A DNA stretch of 9,367 nt from Deltaproteobacteria bacterium (GTDB lineage: Bacteria; Desulfobacterota; Desulfovibrionia; Desulfovibrionales; Desulfovibrionaceae): contig JAITGZ010000063.1 of the NCBI GenBank assembly GCA_031280335.1, forward strand, positions 1 to 9,367. Direction: 5' to 3'. Position 1 is the first letter of the stretch. Every line of letters begins with the position of its first letter. The notes below the pieces were generated by a model that was not told where the DNA came from, searched no databases, and was given only the letters and a program-made list of their open reading frames with translations. Below, in pieces: positions 1 through 6,391 of this stretch. A program made the position numbers and the translations under genes.

Positions 1-1
1 C

Positions 2-70
2 ATGGCGGTCCTGTTGTTAGATTGTAGTGTAAGTGACTAAAATCTATCATAAAACAACAGAAACCGCCAT
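2..70. repeat. 69-base imperfect palindromic element at the broken 5' end of the permease gene
   Basis: Seen directly: bases 2-9 (ATGGCGGT) pair with 63-70 (ACCGCCAT), and 11-18 (CTGTTGTT) pair with 53-60 (AACAACAG). That gives 16 base pairs with only a small internal loop (C10 against A61-A62). The A/T-rich tip can pair further (AGATT 19-23 with AATCT 41-45; TAGT 25-28 with ACTA 36-39). The permease frame has in-frame stops at 25-27 and 34-36, and recognisable permease sequence starts right after the palindrome. I infer a small mobile palindrome (MITE- or REP-like) or the end of an insertion sequence that interrupted the gene. No target duplication can be tested because only one base lies to its left. 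It could also be an assembly join at a repeat. Confidence 0.55.
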
Positions 71-72
71 TC

Positions 73-1440
73 TTTTATGCAATATCCGGGCTGGCCGTTC
101 CCCCTTACATCGCGGCATACGCCTACAACGGACTTCTGGGTTACACCGGACCATTGCAGACATTTTTACGCAATAATTTCGATCTGCATCTTGCCGGCTT
201 TAGCGCGCGCATCCCGGCGGCGGCATGGGCCATATGGATTTTCAGCGTAACCCTCTTCCCCTACGTATATCTTTTAACCCGTGCCTTTCTTAAAAACCAG
301 AGCGCGGCGCTTTTTGAAAACGCCCTGCTATTGGGGGGAGGGCGCCTGCGCCTTTTTCTGCGCGTGGGCTTGCCGCTGCTCTGGCCTTCGGCCACAGCGG
401 GCATGACTTTGGCCTGCCTGGAGGTGTTGAATGACTTCGGCGTATCCAGTTACTACGGACTGAATACCTTCACCACCGCTATTTTTGCCGCCTGGTTCGG
501 CATGGGCGACGCGGATACGGCGGTGAAGCTGGCGGGGATTCTGCTGGCTCTGGTGCTGTTGATTCTGCTGGCCCGCAAGGCCATGCACAACGCCCGCCGT
601 TACCACATCGTTTCCAGCAAAGAAAAACGCCTTACCCCGCAGCGGGCACGGGGGCGTGCCCAGGCCGCCATTATCGCCCTATGCGGCGCGGCCTGTCTGA
701 CCGGATTCATTCTGCCGGCTCTGCAGCTGTTCTACTGGCTCAGCCTGACATGGGAAGACGCCTTCACCAGCGACATTCAACGCGCCCTGGGCTATACCTT
801 GCTTGTGGCCGGGCTGGCCACCTGCTCCGTGATGATCGCGGCCGCAGGCACGGTCAACGCCGGGCGCATGTTTGGGGGCCGGTTAGCCGCCATGCGCGCG
901 CAAGCCACAACCATAGGCTATTCCATCCCTTCAGCGGTTTTGGCTGTGGGCGTCATCAGTCTCTTCACCAAAGCGGACAGGCTGCTTGGCGCGATCATGC
1001 TCTCACACCCAGGCATGCTGCTCAGCATGAGCAGTGCCATGCTCATCTTCGCCTACGCCGTCCGTTTTTTCTCCATCGGCTATCAGGCGGTGGAAAGCGG
1101 TTTCGCCAAAACAGGCATGATCTATGCCGAGGTCTCGCGTACCCTGGGGCGGGGTGTTACGAGTACCTTTTTTCTGGTGGAGCTGCCTCTGGTCAGGCAT
1201 GCCGTTCTCAGCGGGGCCGCCCTGGTTTTCATCGACATCATCAAAGAACTGCCCCTCAGTCTGCTCTTACGGCCCTTTAACACCGAAACCCTGGGCACCA
1301 CCGCCTACCATTTCGCCAACAATGAAGTTCTTGAAGAAACCGCTCTGCCCTCCCTGTGCATCATACTGGCCGGCGCGGTCTTCATCCTGTTGACCCAGGT
1401 CTGGGAAAAAAGGGAAAAAAAATATGTTCCTGCACATTGA
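73..1440 (+). CDS. fbpB: Iron(III) ABC transporter permease, FbpB-like, 5'-truncated and probably broken
   Basis: Inner-membrane permease of the ferric iron importer family (FbpB/AfuB, binding-protein-dependent transport fold, two fused permease halves). Two EAA cytoplasmic loops that dock the ATPase are visible. The first is near nt 316-372 (ENALLLGGG...LPLLWP) and the second near nt 1126-1194 (AEVSRTLG...ELPLV). After the second comes the iron-permease signature IKELPLSLLLRPFNTETLGTT. Many hydrophobic helices are present. Family members are usually about 540 residues; only about 455 are readable here, so roughly 90 N-terminal residues (first helices) are missing. Homology (LAVPPYIAAYAYNGLLGYTGPLQ) runs upstream of the first usable start, TTG at 154, back to about nt 73, where it meets the palindrome and stop codons. 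So 154 is not the native start and the gene is probably a pseudogene or cut by an insertion. It overlaps fbpC by 17 bases. The binding protein FbpA, expected upstream, is outside the window. Confidence 0.8.
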   Translation, partial: FYAISGLAVPPYIAAYAYNGLLGYTGPLQTFLRNNFDLHLAGFSARIPAAAWAIWIFSVTLFPYVYLLTRAFLKNQSAALFENALLLGGGRLRLFLRVGLPLLWPSATAGMTLACLEVLNDFGVSSYYGLNTFTTAIFAAWFGMGDADTAVKLAGILLALVLLILLARKAMHNARRYHIVSSKEKRLTPQRARGRAQAAIIALCGAACLTGFILPALQLFYWLSLTWEDAFTSDIQRALGYTLLVAGLATCSVMIAAAGTVNAGRMFGGRLAAMRAQATTIGYSIPSAVLAVGVISLFTKADRLLGAIMLSHPGMLLSMSSAMLIFAYAVRFFSIGYQAVESGFAKTGMIYAEVSRTLGRGVTSTFFLVELPLVRHAVLSGAALVFIDIIKELPLSLLLRPFNTETLGTTAYHFANNEVLEETALPSLCIILAGAVFILLTQVWEKREKKYVPAH

Positions 1441-2113
1441 TTCCCTGTATTTCGCTTATCCGGGCAAAAAACGCCCCTGGACCATCGCCGATTTCAATCT
1501 CTCCATGAACGCCGGTGAAATAGTCGGCCTGGCCGGACCCAGCGGCCAAGGCAAAAGCACCTTGCTGCGCCTCATTGCCGGACTTGAACGGCCAGACCGG
1601 GGCAGTATCAGCATTGACGGGTGCCTTGTGGCCGGGGAGGGGGTGTGCGTGCCGCCCGAAAAACGCCAGGTGGGCATGATTTTTCAGGATTACGGACTGT
1701 TCCCGCATATGAACGTGGCCCAGAACATAGCTTATGGCCTGCACGGTCTGCGCCGCGCTGAAAGGCGGCAGCGCCTTGAAGCCATGCTGCGTCTGGTGCG
1801 CATGGAAGGTCTGGCCCACCGCCGCCCCTACGAAACAAGCGGAGGCCAGCAGCAGAGAACGGCCATTGCGCGGGCACTGGCCCCCGCCCCCAAACTGTTG
1901 CTGCTGGATGAACCCTTCAGCAACCTCGACGCGGAGCTTAAAAACGGAGTACGCGCCGAACTGCTGGATATATTGCGTAAAACCCGTACCACCTGCCTTT
2001 TTGTTTCGCACGATATGGCGGATCTGCGCGCGGTATGCGACAGCATCTGCCGCCTGGGGCAAGGCCAAGGCGCGTATGCCGCCGCTTTGGGCGCGCTCTG
2101 CAGTGACCATTGA
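1424..2113 (+). CDS. fbpC: Iron(III) ABC transporter ATP-binding protein, FbpC-like, short form
   Basis: Cytoplasmic ATPase that powers the neighbouring permease. All ABC motifs are intact in 229 residues: Walker A GPSGQGKST (38-46), Q-loop Q88 in FQDYGLFPH, signature TSGGQ (138-142), Walker B LLLLDEP with D162 and E163, D-loop NLD (167-169) and switch His196 in VSHD. The PPEKRQVGMIFQDY stretch is typical of the Fbp/Pot/Mal-type importers. The ATG at 1424 lies inside the permease gene (stop 1438-1440), preceded by an AGGG-like purine tract, so translation is coupled. At 229 residues it lacks the C-terminal TOBE-type regulatory domain seen in FbpC proteins of about 350 residues; ThiQ has a similar short build. 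The ferric assignment rests mainly on the permease. The ORF itself looks functional, although its partner is damaged. Confidence 0.85.
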   Translation: MFLHIDSLYFAYPGKKRPWTIADFNLSMNAGEIVGLAGPSGQGKSTLLRLIAGLERPDRGSISIDGCLVAGEGVCVPPEKRQVGMIFQDYGLFPHMNVAQNIAYGLHGLRRAERRQRLEAMLRLVRMEGLAHRRPYETSGGQQQRTAIARALAPAPKLLLLDEPFSNLDAELKNGVRAELLDILRKTRTTCLFVSHDMADLRAVCDSICRLGQGQGAYAAALGALCSDH

Positions 2114-2146
2114 CCAACAATCCAGATAAGCTCAAAGCTTTTGAAA

Positions 2147-2201
2147 TTTGGGGCTATCACCCCAAACCCCATTTGGAAGGAATGATTCCCCCCAAACCCC
2201 C
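2147..2201. repeat. Hairpin and C-tract cluster downstream of fbpC (possible terminator / G-quadruplex on minus strand)
   Basis: A perfect 7-base stem, TTTGGGG (2147-2153) with CCCCAAA (2160-2166), is closed by a 6-base loop. It is followed by C-tracts at 2160-2163, 2167-2170, 2188-2193 and 2197-2201. On the minus strand these read as four G-tracts, paired as G4-TTT-G4 and G5-TTT-G6. The middle gap holds a small palindrome, GGAAT-G-ATTCC (2179-2189). The position just after fbpC suits transcription termination, but no U-run follows the hairpin directly (five T at 2209-2213 lie further on), so a classical intrinsic terminator is not shown. Confidence 0.4.
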
Positions 2202-2236
2202 TCAACGATTTTTAACCTCTGTGCGTACCCGGCGGC

Positions 2237-2268
2237 TTGACTGCGCCCGCTTAGTATTTACTTATATC
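2237..2268 (+). promoter_or_regulatory. Possible promoter of the dnaJ-clpB pair
   Basis: TTGACT at 2237-2242 matches a -35 box. It is followed by an A/T-rich stretch with TATATC at 2263-2268 or ACTTAT at 2260-2265 (spacers of 20 or 17 bases). The preceding C gives CTTGA, as in heat-shock sigma-32 -35 boxes, but no matching CCCCAT-type -10 is seen. A GGGGG tract (2274-2278) ten bases before the dnaJ ATG is the likely ribosome binding site. Confidence 0.3.
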
Positions 2269-2288
2269 TGACTGGGGGCTTAATCATC

Positions 2289-3212
2289 ATGGGCGTTGAA
2301 TACAAAGATTACTACAAGGTGCTGGGAGTGCCGCGCGGAGCGGATAAAGAAGCCCTGGGCAAGGCCTTCAAAAAACTGGCCCGCAAATACCACCCGGATC
2401 TGAACGCCGGGGACAAAGAGGCGGAAGCCAAGTTCAAAGACGTGAACGAAGCCTATGAAGTCCTCAAGGATGACGAAAAACGCCGGCTTTATGATCAGCT
2501 TGGCCCCAACTGGCAGCACGGGCAGAACTTTAAGCAGCCGCCCGGCTTTGAAAACTTTCGTTTTTTCGGCGGTGGCGGAGGAGCCGAGGGCTTCAGTGAT
2601 TTTTTTGAAACCCTCTTCGGCGGTGCCGGGCGCGGCCAAGCCTTCGGCCCGGACCCTTTTGCCAACTTCAACCGTAAAATGTCCGGTCGGGAAAGAGGGC
2701 GGGATGTGGAGGCGGAGCTTTCCCTCACCCTGAACGAAGCCTACCAGGGCGGACGCAAGACCATTACCGCCGGGGCCAGAGGGGGAAAGTCCCTGGAGGT
2801 CAATATCCCCGCCGGCATAAAAGAAGGCGCACGCATACGCCTGGCCGGACAGGGAGGAGCCAGCCCGGGCAAACCCTTCGGCGACCTGTACCTTAAGGTC
2901 AGGCTGTTGCCCCATAAAGATTTTACCCTGGACAACAACGACATCGTCTATGAACTTAATTTGGCCCCCTGGGAGGCTGTTTTGGGTATAAAAACACGTG
3001 TGCCCACCCTGGACAAGGCGGTGGAACTGAGCGTGCCGCCGGGCAGCGGCAGCGGCAAAAAATTTCGCCTGCGCGGCAAGGGCCTTGGCAACGGAGAAGA
3101 CAAAGGCGACCAGTATGTGCGCCTGAATATCCACGTGCCGGAACAACTGGAGCATGAGGAGCGCGAACTTTGGGAAAAACTGGCCGCGTTATCCAAATTT
3201 AAAGCCAGATGA
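2289..3212 (+). CDS. cbpA: DnaJ-family co-chaperone, zinc-finger-less CbpA type
   Basis: Cytoplasmic J-domain protein that stimulates DnaK ATPase and hands over unfolded or aggregated clients. The J-domain spans residues 7-72 with the catalytic HPD at 35-37. It is followed by a linker with the CbpA-like phrase GPNWQHGQNF (72-81) and a Gly/Phe-rich region (about 90-115, with FFGGGGGAEGF and FGGAGRG). Two beta-sandwich substrate domains follow (about 138-300; DVEAELSLTLNEAYQGG, then DLYLKVRLLPHKDF). No CxxCxGxG zinc-binding repeats exist, so this is a class B protein like CbpA, not canonical DnaJ. The 307-residue length fits that family. ATG 2289 is preceded by a GGGGG tract. clpB follows 80 bases downstream on the same strand, so the two probably serve the same disaggregation pathway. 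A cbpM modulator gene, often paired with cbpA, is not present in the window. Confidence 0.88.
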   Translation: MGVEYKDYYKVLGVPRGADKEALGKAFKKLARKYHPDLNAGDKEAEAKFKDVNEAYEVLKDDEKRRLYDQLGPNWQHGQNFKQPPGFENFRFFGGGGGAEGFSDFFETLFGGAGRGQAFGPDPFANFNRKMSGRERGRDVEAELSLTLNEAYQGGRKTITAGARGGKSLEVNIPAGIKEGARIRLAGQGGASPGKPFGDLYLKVRLLPHKDFTLDNNDIVYELNLAPWEAVLGIKTRVPTLDKAVELSVPPGSGSGKKFRLRGKGLGNGEDKGDQYVRLNIHVPEQLEHEERELWEKLAALSKFKAR

Positions 3213-3230
3213 ACTTCGGGCAATCCAACT

Positions 3231-3270
3231 TTGACCGATTCAGCTTGAAACATTGCATCTAGGGCCGACT
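3231..3270 (+). promoter_or_regulatory. Candidate heat-shock-like promoter before clpB
   Basis: The 80-base spacer between cbpA and clpB contains TTGACC (3231-3236) with TGCATC 17 bases later (3254-3259), a weak housekeeping pair. It also contains CTTGAAA (3244-3250), which equals the sigma-32 -35 consensus, followed after 14 bases by CCGACT (3265-3270), a poor match to the CCCCAT -10 box. ClpB is a classical heat-shock gene, so extra induction from here is plausible, but only the -35 half is convincing. Confidence 0.3.
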
Positions 3271-3292
3271 GCTTTAATTGAGAGGCATTAAA

Positions 3293-5890
3293 ATGGATAT
3301 GAATAAATTTACGGAAAAAGCGCAGGCCGGACTGGCCGAGGCCCAGGCTTCAGCCATGCGTTCAGGGCATCAAAGTGTGGAAGTGGAGCACCTGGCCCTG
3401 GCCCTGGCCGAGCAGAAAAACGGCCTGGCAATGCGTATGCTGGAACTCATGGGCTGTAGAGCGGCGGAATATGCCGAGGCCTTACGGGTGGAGCTTAAGA
3501 AGCGTCCTTCTGTGAGCGGAGCGGGAGCGGAAGGCCGCCAGCCTGTTGCCTCCGGGCGGCTGCTTGCTCTTTTGGAGCGGGCGGAGGCCAGGGCCGGGAG
3601 GATGAAAGACGAATATGTGAGTGTGGAGCATCTTTTTCTGGAATTTTTAGGCGAAGCCAAAGACACGCCTGTGCATAAGCTCAACAAGGCTCTAGGACTG
3701 ACGGAGGAAAAGGCCCTGGCGGCCATGGGGCGCTTGCGCGGGAACCAGCAGGCGAACAGCCGCAACCCGGAAGAAAGCTATGAAGCCTTGGCGCGTTTTG
3801 GGCGGGACCTGGTGGAGGAAGCGCGCAAGGGCAAGCTTGACCCGGTGATCGGGCGGGACGCGGAGATACGCCGGGCCATCCGTATTCTTTCGCGGCGCAC
3901 CAAGAATAATCCGGTACTCATCGGTGAACCGGGGGTGGGCAAAACCGCCATCGTGGAGGGTCTGGCCCACCGCATACTCAACGGCGATGTGCCGGAAGGG
4001 CTTAAGGATAAAATGCTCTTCGCCCTGGATATGGGCGCGCTCATTGCCGGGGCCAAGTATCGGGGAGAATTTGAAGAGCGCCTAAAGGCCGTGCTTAAGG
4101 AAGTGGAGCATTCTGACGGCAGAATTCTGCTGTTTATTGACGAACTGCACACCATTGTGGGGGCCGGGCGCAGCGAAGGGGCCATGGACGCCGGCAATCT
4201 GCTCAAACCCATGTTGGCCAGGGGTGAGCTGCACTGCATAGGGGCGACCACCTTGGATGAATACAGAAAATATATTGAAAAGGACCCGGCCCTGGAGCGG
4301 CGCTTTCAAACCCTGTTGGTGGAGGAACCAAACCGGGAAGACGCCATTTCCATCCTGCGCGGCCTTAAGGAAAAATTCGAGGTGCATCACGGTGTGCGCA
4401 TAGCCGATGCGGCCATTGTGGAGGCAGTGCTGCTTTCCGCCCGCTATATCAGTGACCGCCGCCTGCCGGACAAAGCCATTGACTTGGTCGATGAGGCTGC
4501 GGCCATGATCCGTACTGAAATAGACTCCATGCCCGCTGAACTGGATGAAATAAAACGTCGGGCCATGCAGCTGGAAATTGAGCGGGAGGCCCTGCGCCGC
4601 GAGAACGATACCGCCTCGCGCGAGCGGCTGGACAAACTGGAGCGGGAACTGGACGACCTGCAGGCGCGGCAGAAAAAATTTATGGAGCAGTGGGAAAAGG
4701 AAAAGTCCGCCATCAATCAGGTGCGCGGTCTGAAGGAAGAAATTGAAAACACCCGACGGAGTATTGAAGAAGCCGAGCGCGCCTATGACCTGAACCGGGC
4801 GGCGGAACTGCGCTACTCCACCCTGCTGGGTCTGGAAAAACGCCTGGAGGCCTTGGCAAACCAGGGCCAGGATAGGCAGCGCCTGCTCAAGGAAGAAGTC
4901 CGCCCTGAAGACATAGCGGATATAGTGGCCCGTTGGACGGGCATACCTGTCAGCCGCCTGCTGGCCTCGGAAAAAGAAAAGCTGCTCCGGCTTCCGGAGC
5001 GTCTGCATGAACGCATCATCGGCCAGGATGAAGCGGTGGAGGCCGTGGCTGAGGCGGTGCTGCGCTCCAGGGCCGGACTCGCTGACCCGGCCCGGCCCAT
5101 TGGATCTTTTATCTTTTTGGGGCCTACCGGCGTGGGCAAGACCGAGCTGTGCAAGGTCCTGGCCCAGGCCCTTTTTGACAGCGAAGAAAACATGATCCGC
5201 CTGGACATGAGCGAATATATGGAAAAACACGCTGTGGCCCGGCTCATCGGTTCACCCCCAGGCTATGTGGGCTATGACGACGGCGGCCAGCTTACCGAGG
5301 CCGTGCGCCGTAAGCCGTACAGCGTGGTTCTTTTTGACGAGGTTGAAAAAGCCCACCCGGACGTGTTCAACGCCCTGCTGCAAATATTGGACGACGGCAG
5401 GCTCACCGACAGCCACGGGCGCACTGTGGACTTTCGCAACGCCATTATCATCATGACCTCCAACCTGGGATCGGGCATACTTTTGGAGGGCATAGACCCG
5501 CAAGGGCTGTTCAAGCCCGGAATGCGCGAACAAGTGCTGACGGAGCTGCGCCGGCATTTCAGGCCGGAATTTCTCAACCGGGTGGATGATGTGGTCATCT
5601 TCCGCCCCTTGCTGCCGGAACAAATCAAGGGCGTGATCGAACTGCTCATGCGCCGGCTGCGCGACCGCCTGGCGGAGCGCAAGATAGATGTATGCCTGAG
5701 CCCGGCGGTAACAGAATTCATCGCCCAAAAAGCCTATGACCCGGTGTACGGGGCCAGGCCGGCGCGGCGCTTTTTGCGCCAGCGCCTGGAAACCCCGCTG
5801 GCCAGGCTGCTGGTATCGGGAGAGATCAAAGACGGACAGGCCGTTACGGCGGATATGGAAGAAGACAGAATCGTTTTCAAAATATTATAA
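3293..5890 (+). CDS. clpB: ATP-dependent disaggregase ClpB (Hsp104/ClpB)
   Basis: Hexameric AAA+ unfoldase that threads aggregated proteins through its pore, together with DnaK/DnaJ. In 865 residues the full architecture is present: a Clp N-terminal domain (about 3-150), first ATPase with Walker A GEPGVGKT (211-218) and Walker B with D283/E284, a coiled-coil middle domain (about 415-530, rich in Glu/Arg/Lys heptads), and second ATPase with Walker A GPTGVGKT (610-617) and Walker B with D682/E683. The pore-loop motif GYVGYDDGG and C-terminal sensor-2 stretch GARPARR are also visible. The middle domain marks ClpB rather than ClpA or ClpC. Length matches the E. coli protein (857). The start was chosen at ATG 3293 because GAGAGG (3280-3285) sits seven bases upstream; a TTG at 3278 would only add five residues. 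No terminator hairpin follows before the MITE-like element at 5916. Confidence 0.97.
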   Translation: MDMNKFTEKAQAGLAEAQASAMRSGHQSVEVEHLALALAEQKNGLAMRMLELMGCRAAEYAEALRVELKKRPSVSGAGAEGRQPVASGRLLALLERAEARAGRMKDEYVSVEHLFLEFLGEAKDTPVHKLNKALGLTEEKALAAMGRLRGNQQANSRNPEESYEALARFGRDLVEEARKGKLDPVIGRDAEIRRAIRILSRRTKNNPVLIGEPGVGKTAIVEGLAHRILNGDVPEGLKDKMLFALDMGALIAGAKYRGEFEERLKAVLKEVEHSDGRILLFIDELHTIVGAGRSEGAMDAGNLLKPMLARGELHCIGATTLDEYRKYIEKDPALERRFQTLLVEEPNREDAISILRGLKEKFEVHHGVRIADAAIVEAVLLSARYISDRRLPDKAIDLVDEAAAMIRTEIDSMPAELDEIKRRAMQLEIEREALRRENDTASRERLDKLERELDDLQARQKKFMEQWEKEKSAINQVRGLKEEIENTRRSIEEAERAYDLNRAAELRYSTLLGLEKRLEALANQGQDRQRLLKEEVRPEDIADIVARWTGIPVSRLLASEKEKLLRLPERLHERIIGQDEAVEAVAEAVLRSRAGLADPARPIGSFIFLGPTGVGKTELCKVLAQALFDSEENMIRLDMSEYMEKHAVARLIGSPPGYVGYDDGGQLTEAVRRKPYSVVLFDEVEKAHPDVFNALLQILDDGRLTDSHGRTVDFRNAIIIMTSNLGSGILLEGIDPQGLFKPGMREQVLTELRRHFRPEFLNRVDDVVIFRPLLPEQIKGVIELLMRRLRDRLAERKIDVCLSPAVTEFIAQKAYDPVYGARPARRFLRQRLETPLARLLVSGEIKDGQAVTADMEEDRIVFKIL

Positions 5891-5915
5891 ACAGTCGGTA
5901 CTTAAAAACAATTTA

Positions 5916-6060
5916 AGGAAACACTGATTAATTCGTGGCTCCGCCCCGAACCCCGCTGGGGGGAATAAGAAAGGGGCATGTTCACCCAGGCGCAACCTTG
6001 TCCTTGCCGCCCCTTGGCATAATGGCAAGGCACCCTCAAGAGAATAAATCAGCGTTTCCT
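5916..6060. mobile_element. 145-base MITE-like element with 19-base terminal inverted repeats and TA flanks
   Basis: The left end 5916-5934 (AGGAAACACTGATTAATTC) and the reverse complement of the right end 6042-6060 (AGGAAACGCTGATTTATTC) match at 17 of 19 bases. Both ends are directly flanked by TA (5914-5915 and 6061-6062), which looks like a 2-base target duplication. The interior has no coding capacity. It contains a hairpin, CCTTGCC (6002-6008) with GGCAAGG (6024-6030), and a C4/G6 inverted stretch around 5950-5963. I infer a non-autonomous transposon (MITE) moved in trans by a DDE transposase; TA duplications with short inverted repeats are known from parts of the IS5 and IS630 families, but I cannot name the parent. 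It sits 25 bases after the clpB stop and harms no gene. Confidence 0.72.
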
Positions 6061-6066
6061 TAAATA

Positions 6067-6079
6067 AACCTGTCAGGTT
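6067..6079. repeat. 13-base perfect palindrome AACCTGTCAGGTT
   Basis: AACCTG-T-CAGGTT is a perfect inverted repeat about 35 bases upstream of the proposed pta -35 box and just outside the MITE-like element. It could be an operator half-site pair or the stem of a weak terminator for clpB; no T-run follows. Function is unknown. Confidence 0.35.
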
Positions 6080-6103
6080 CAAGAGTCCATTATGCAAAGG
6101 GAC

Positions 6104-6142
6104 TAAACCGGGGTTTACCAATTTCAAATTATCCCGTATAAA
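6104..6142 (+). promoter_or_regulatory. Candidate pta promoter with an overlapping palindromic operator
   Basis: TATAAA (6137-6142) is a good -10 box. Sixteen bases upstream lies TTACCA (6115-6120), a 4-of-6 match to the -35 consensus. The -35 box is overlapped by the perfect palindrome TAAACC-GG-GGTTTA (6104-6117), a shape and place typical of a repressor or activator site. If transcription starts about seven bases after the -10, the pta mRNA would carry a leader of about 240 bases. This is pattern-based only. Confidence 0.42.
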
Positions 6143-6149
6143 AACAATG

Positions 6150-6391
6150 GGCGTCCAGCCATAAAGTTGTTACCAAGGTGGTTTAAACTTTGAGGGTTAT
6201 CGCCTCCATCCTGATTGAGGCAGGGGGATGGCCTTTCCCCAACCCCCTTATGCGCAAGGTGTGGCGGCACGCAGCCCCTTGCCATTTCAGACGAAGCGTT
6301 GGCTTACGCCACTACGGCCATCCGTCCGGCTTCGGACGGGAAACAGAGGCCCTGCTTCTTGTTCCACTCTACCAAAATGCGGAGGCGGCAA
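6150..6391 (+). promoter_or_regulatory. Long structured leader upstream of pta
   Basis: About 240 non-coding bases separate the proposed promoter from pta. They contain overlapping complementary segments at 6202-6231: GCCTC (6202-6206) with GAGGC (6217-6221), and CCATCC (6206-6211) with GGATGG (6226-6231), which interlock as in a pseudoknot. A strong stem-loop lies at 6322-6339 (CCGTCCG, loop GCTT, CGGACGG). The pta reading frame stays open upstream to 6215, but the peptide it would encode resembles nothing in phosphotransacetylases, so I treat this as untranslated. The last part holds the ribosome binding site GGAGG (6381-6385), six bases before the ATG. It does not match any riboswitch class I can recognise. 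Confidence 0.35.

Noticed and set aside
2..70. Integron attC site
   Set aside because: ATCTAAC on the minus strand (22-16) fits an RYYYAAC core, but no matching GTTRRRY core lies at the other end of the palindrome.
2280..3155. Minus-strand open frame of 291 codons opposite cbpA
   Set aside because: It is a shadow of the J-protein gene; its Phe/Val/Ala-rich product resembles no family.
4082..5230. Long minus-strand open frame (382 codons) opposite clpB
   Set aside because: It lies wholly within a clearly functional clpB, has no recognisable domain and reflects the high GC third codon positions of the sense gene.
5916..6060. Intrinsic terminator of clpB formed by the whole element
   Set aside because: The inverted ends are over 100 bases apart with no U-run after them; TA flanks and matching termini fit a transposable element better, though the inner hairpin could still slow polymerase.
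6215..6391. N-terminal extension of pta to an upstream non-ATG start
   Set aside because: The added 59 residues have no likeness to phosphotransacetylases, while ATG 6392 has GGAGG at a spacing of six bases and the normal protein start.
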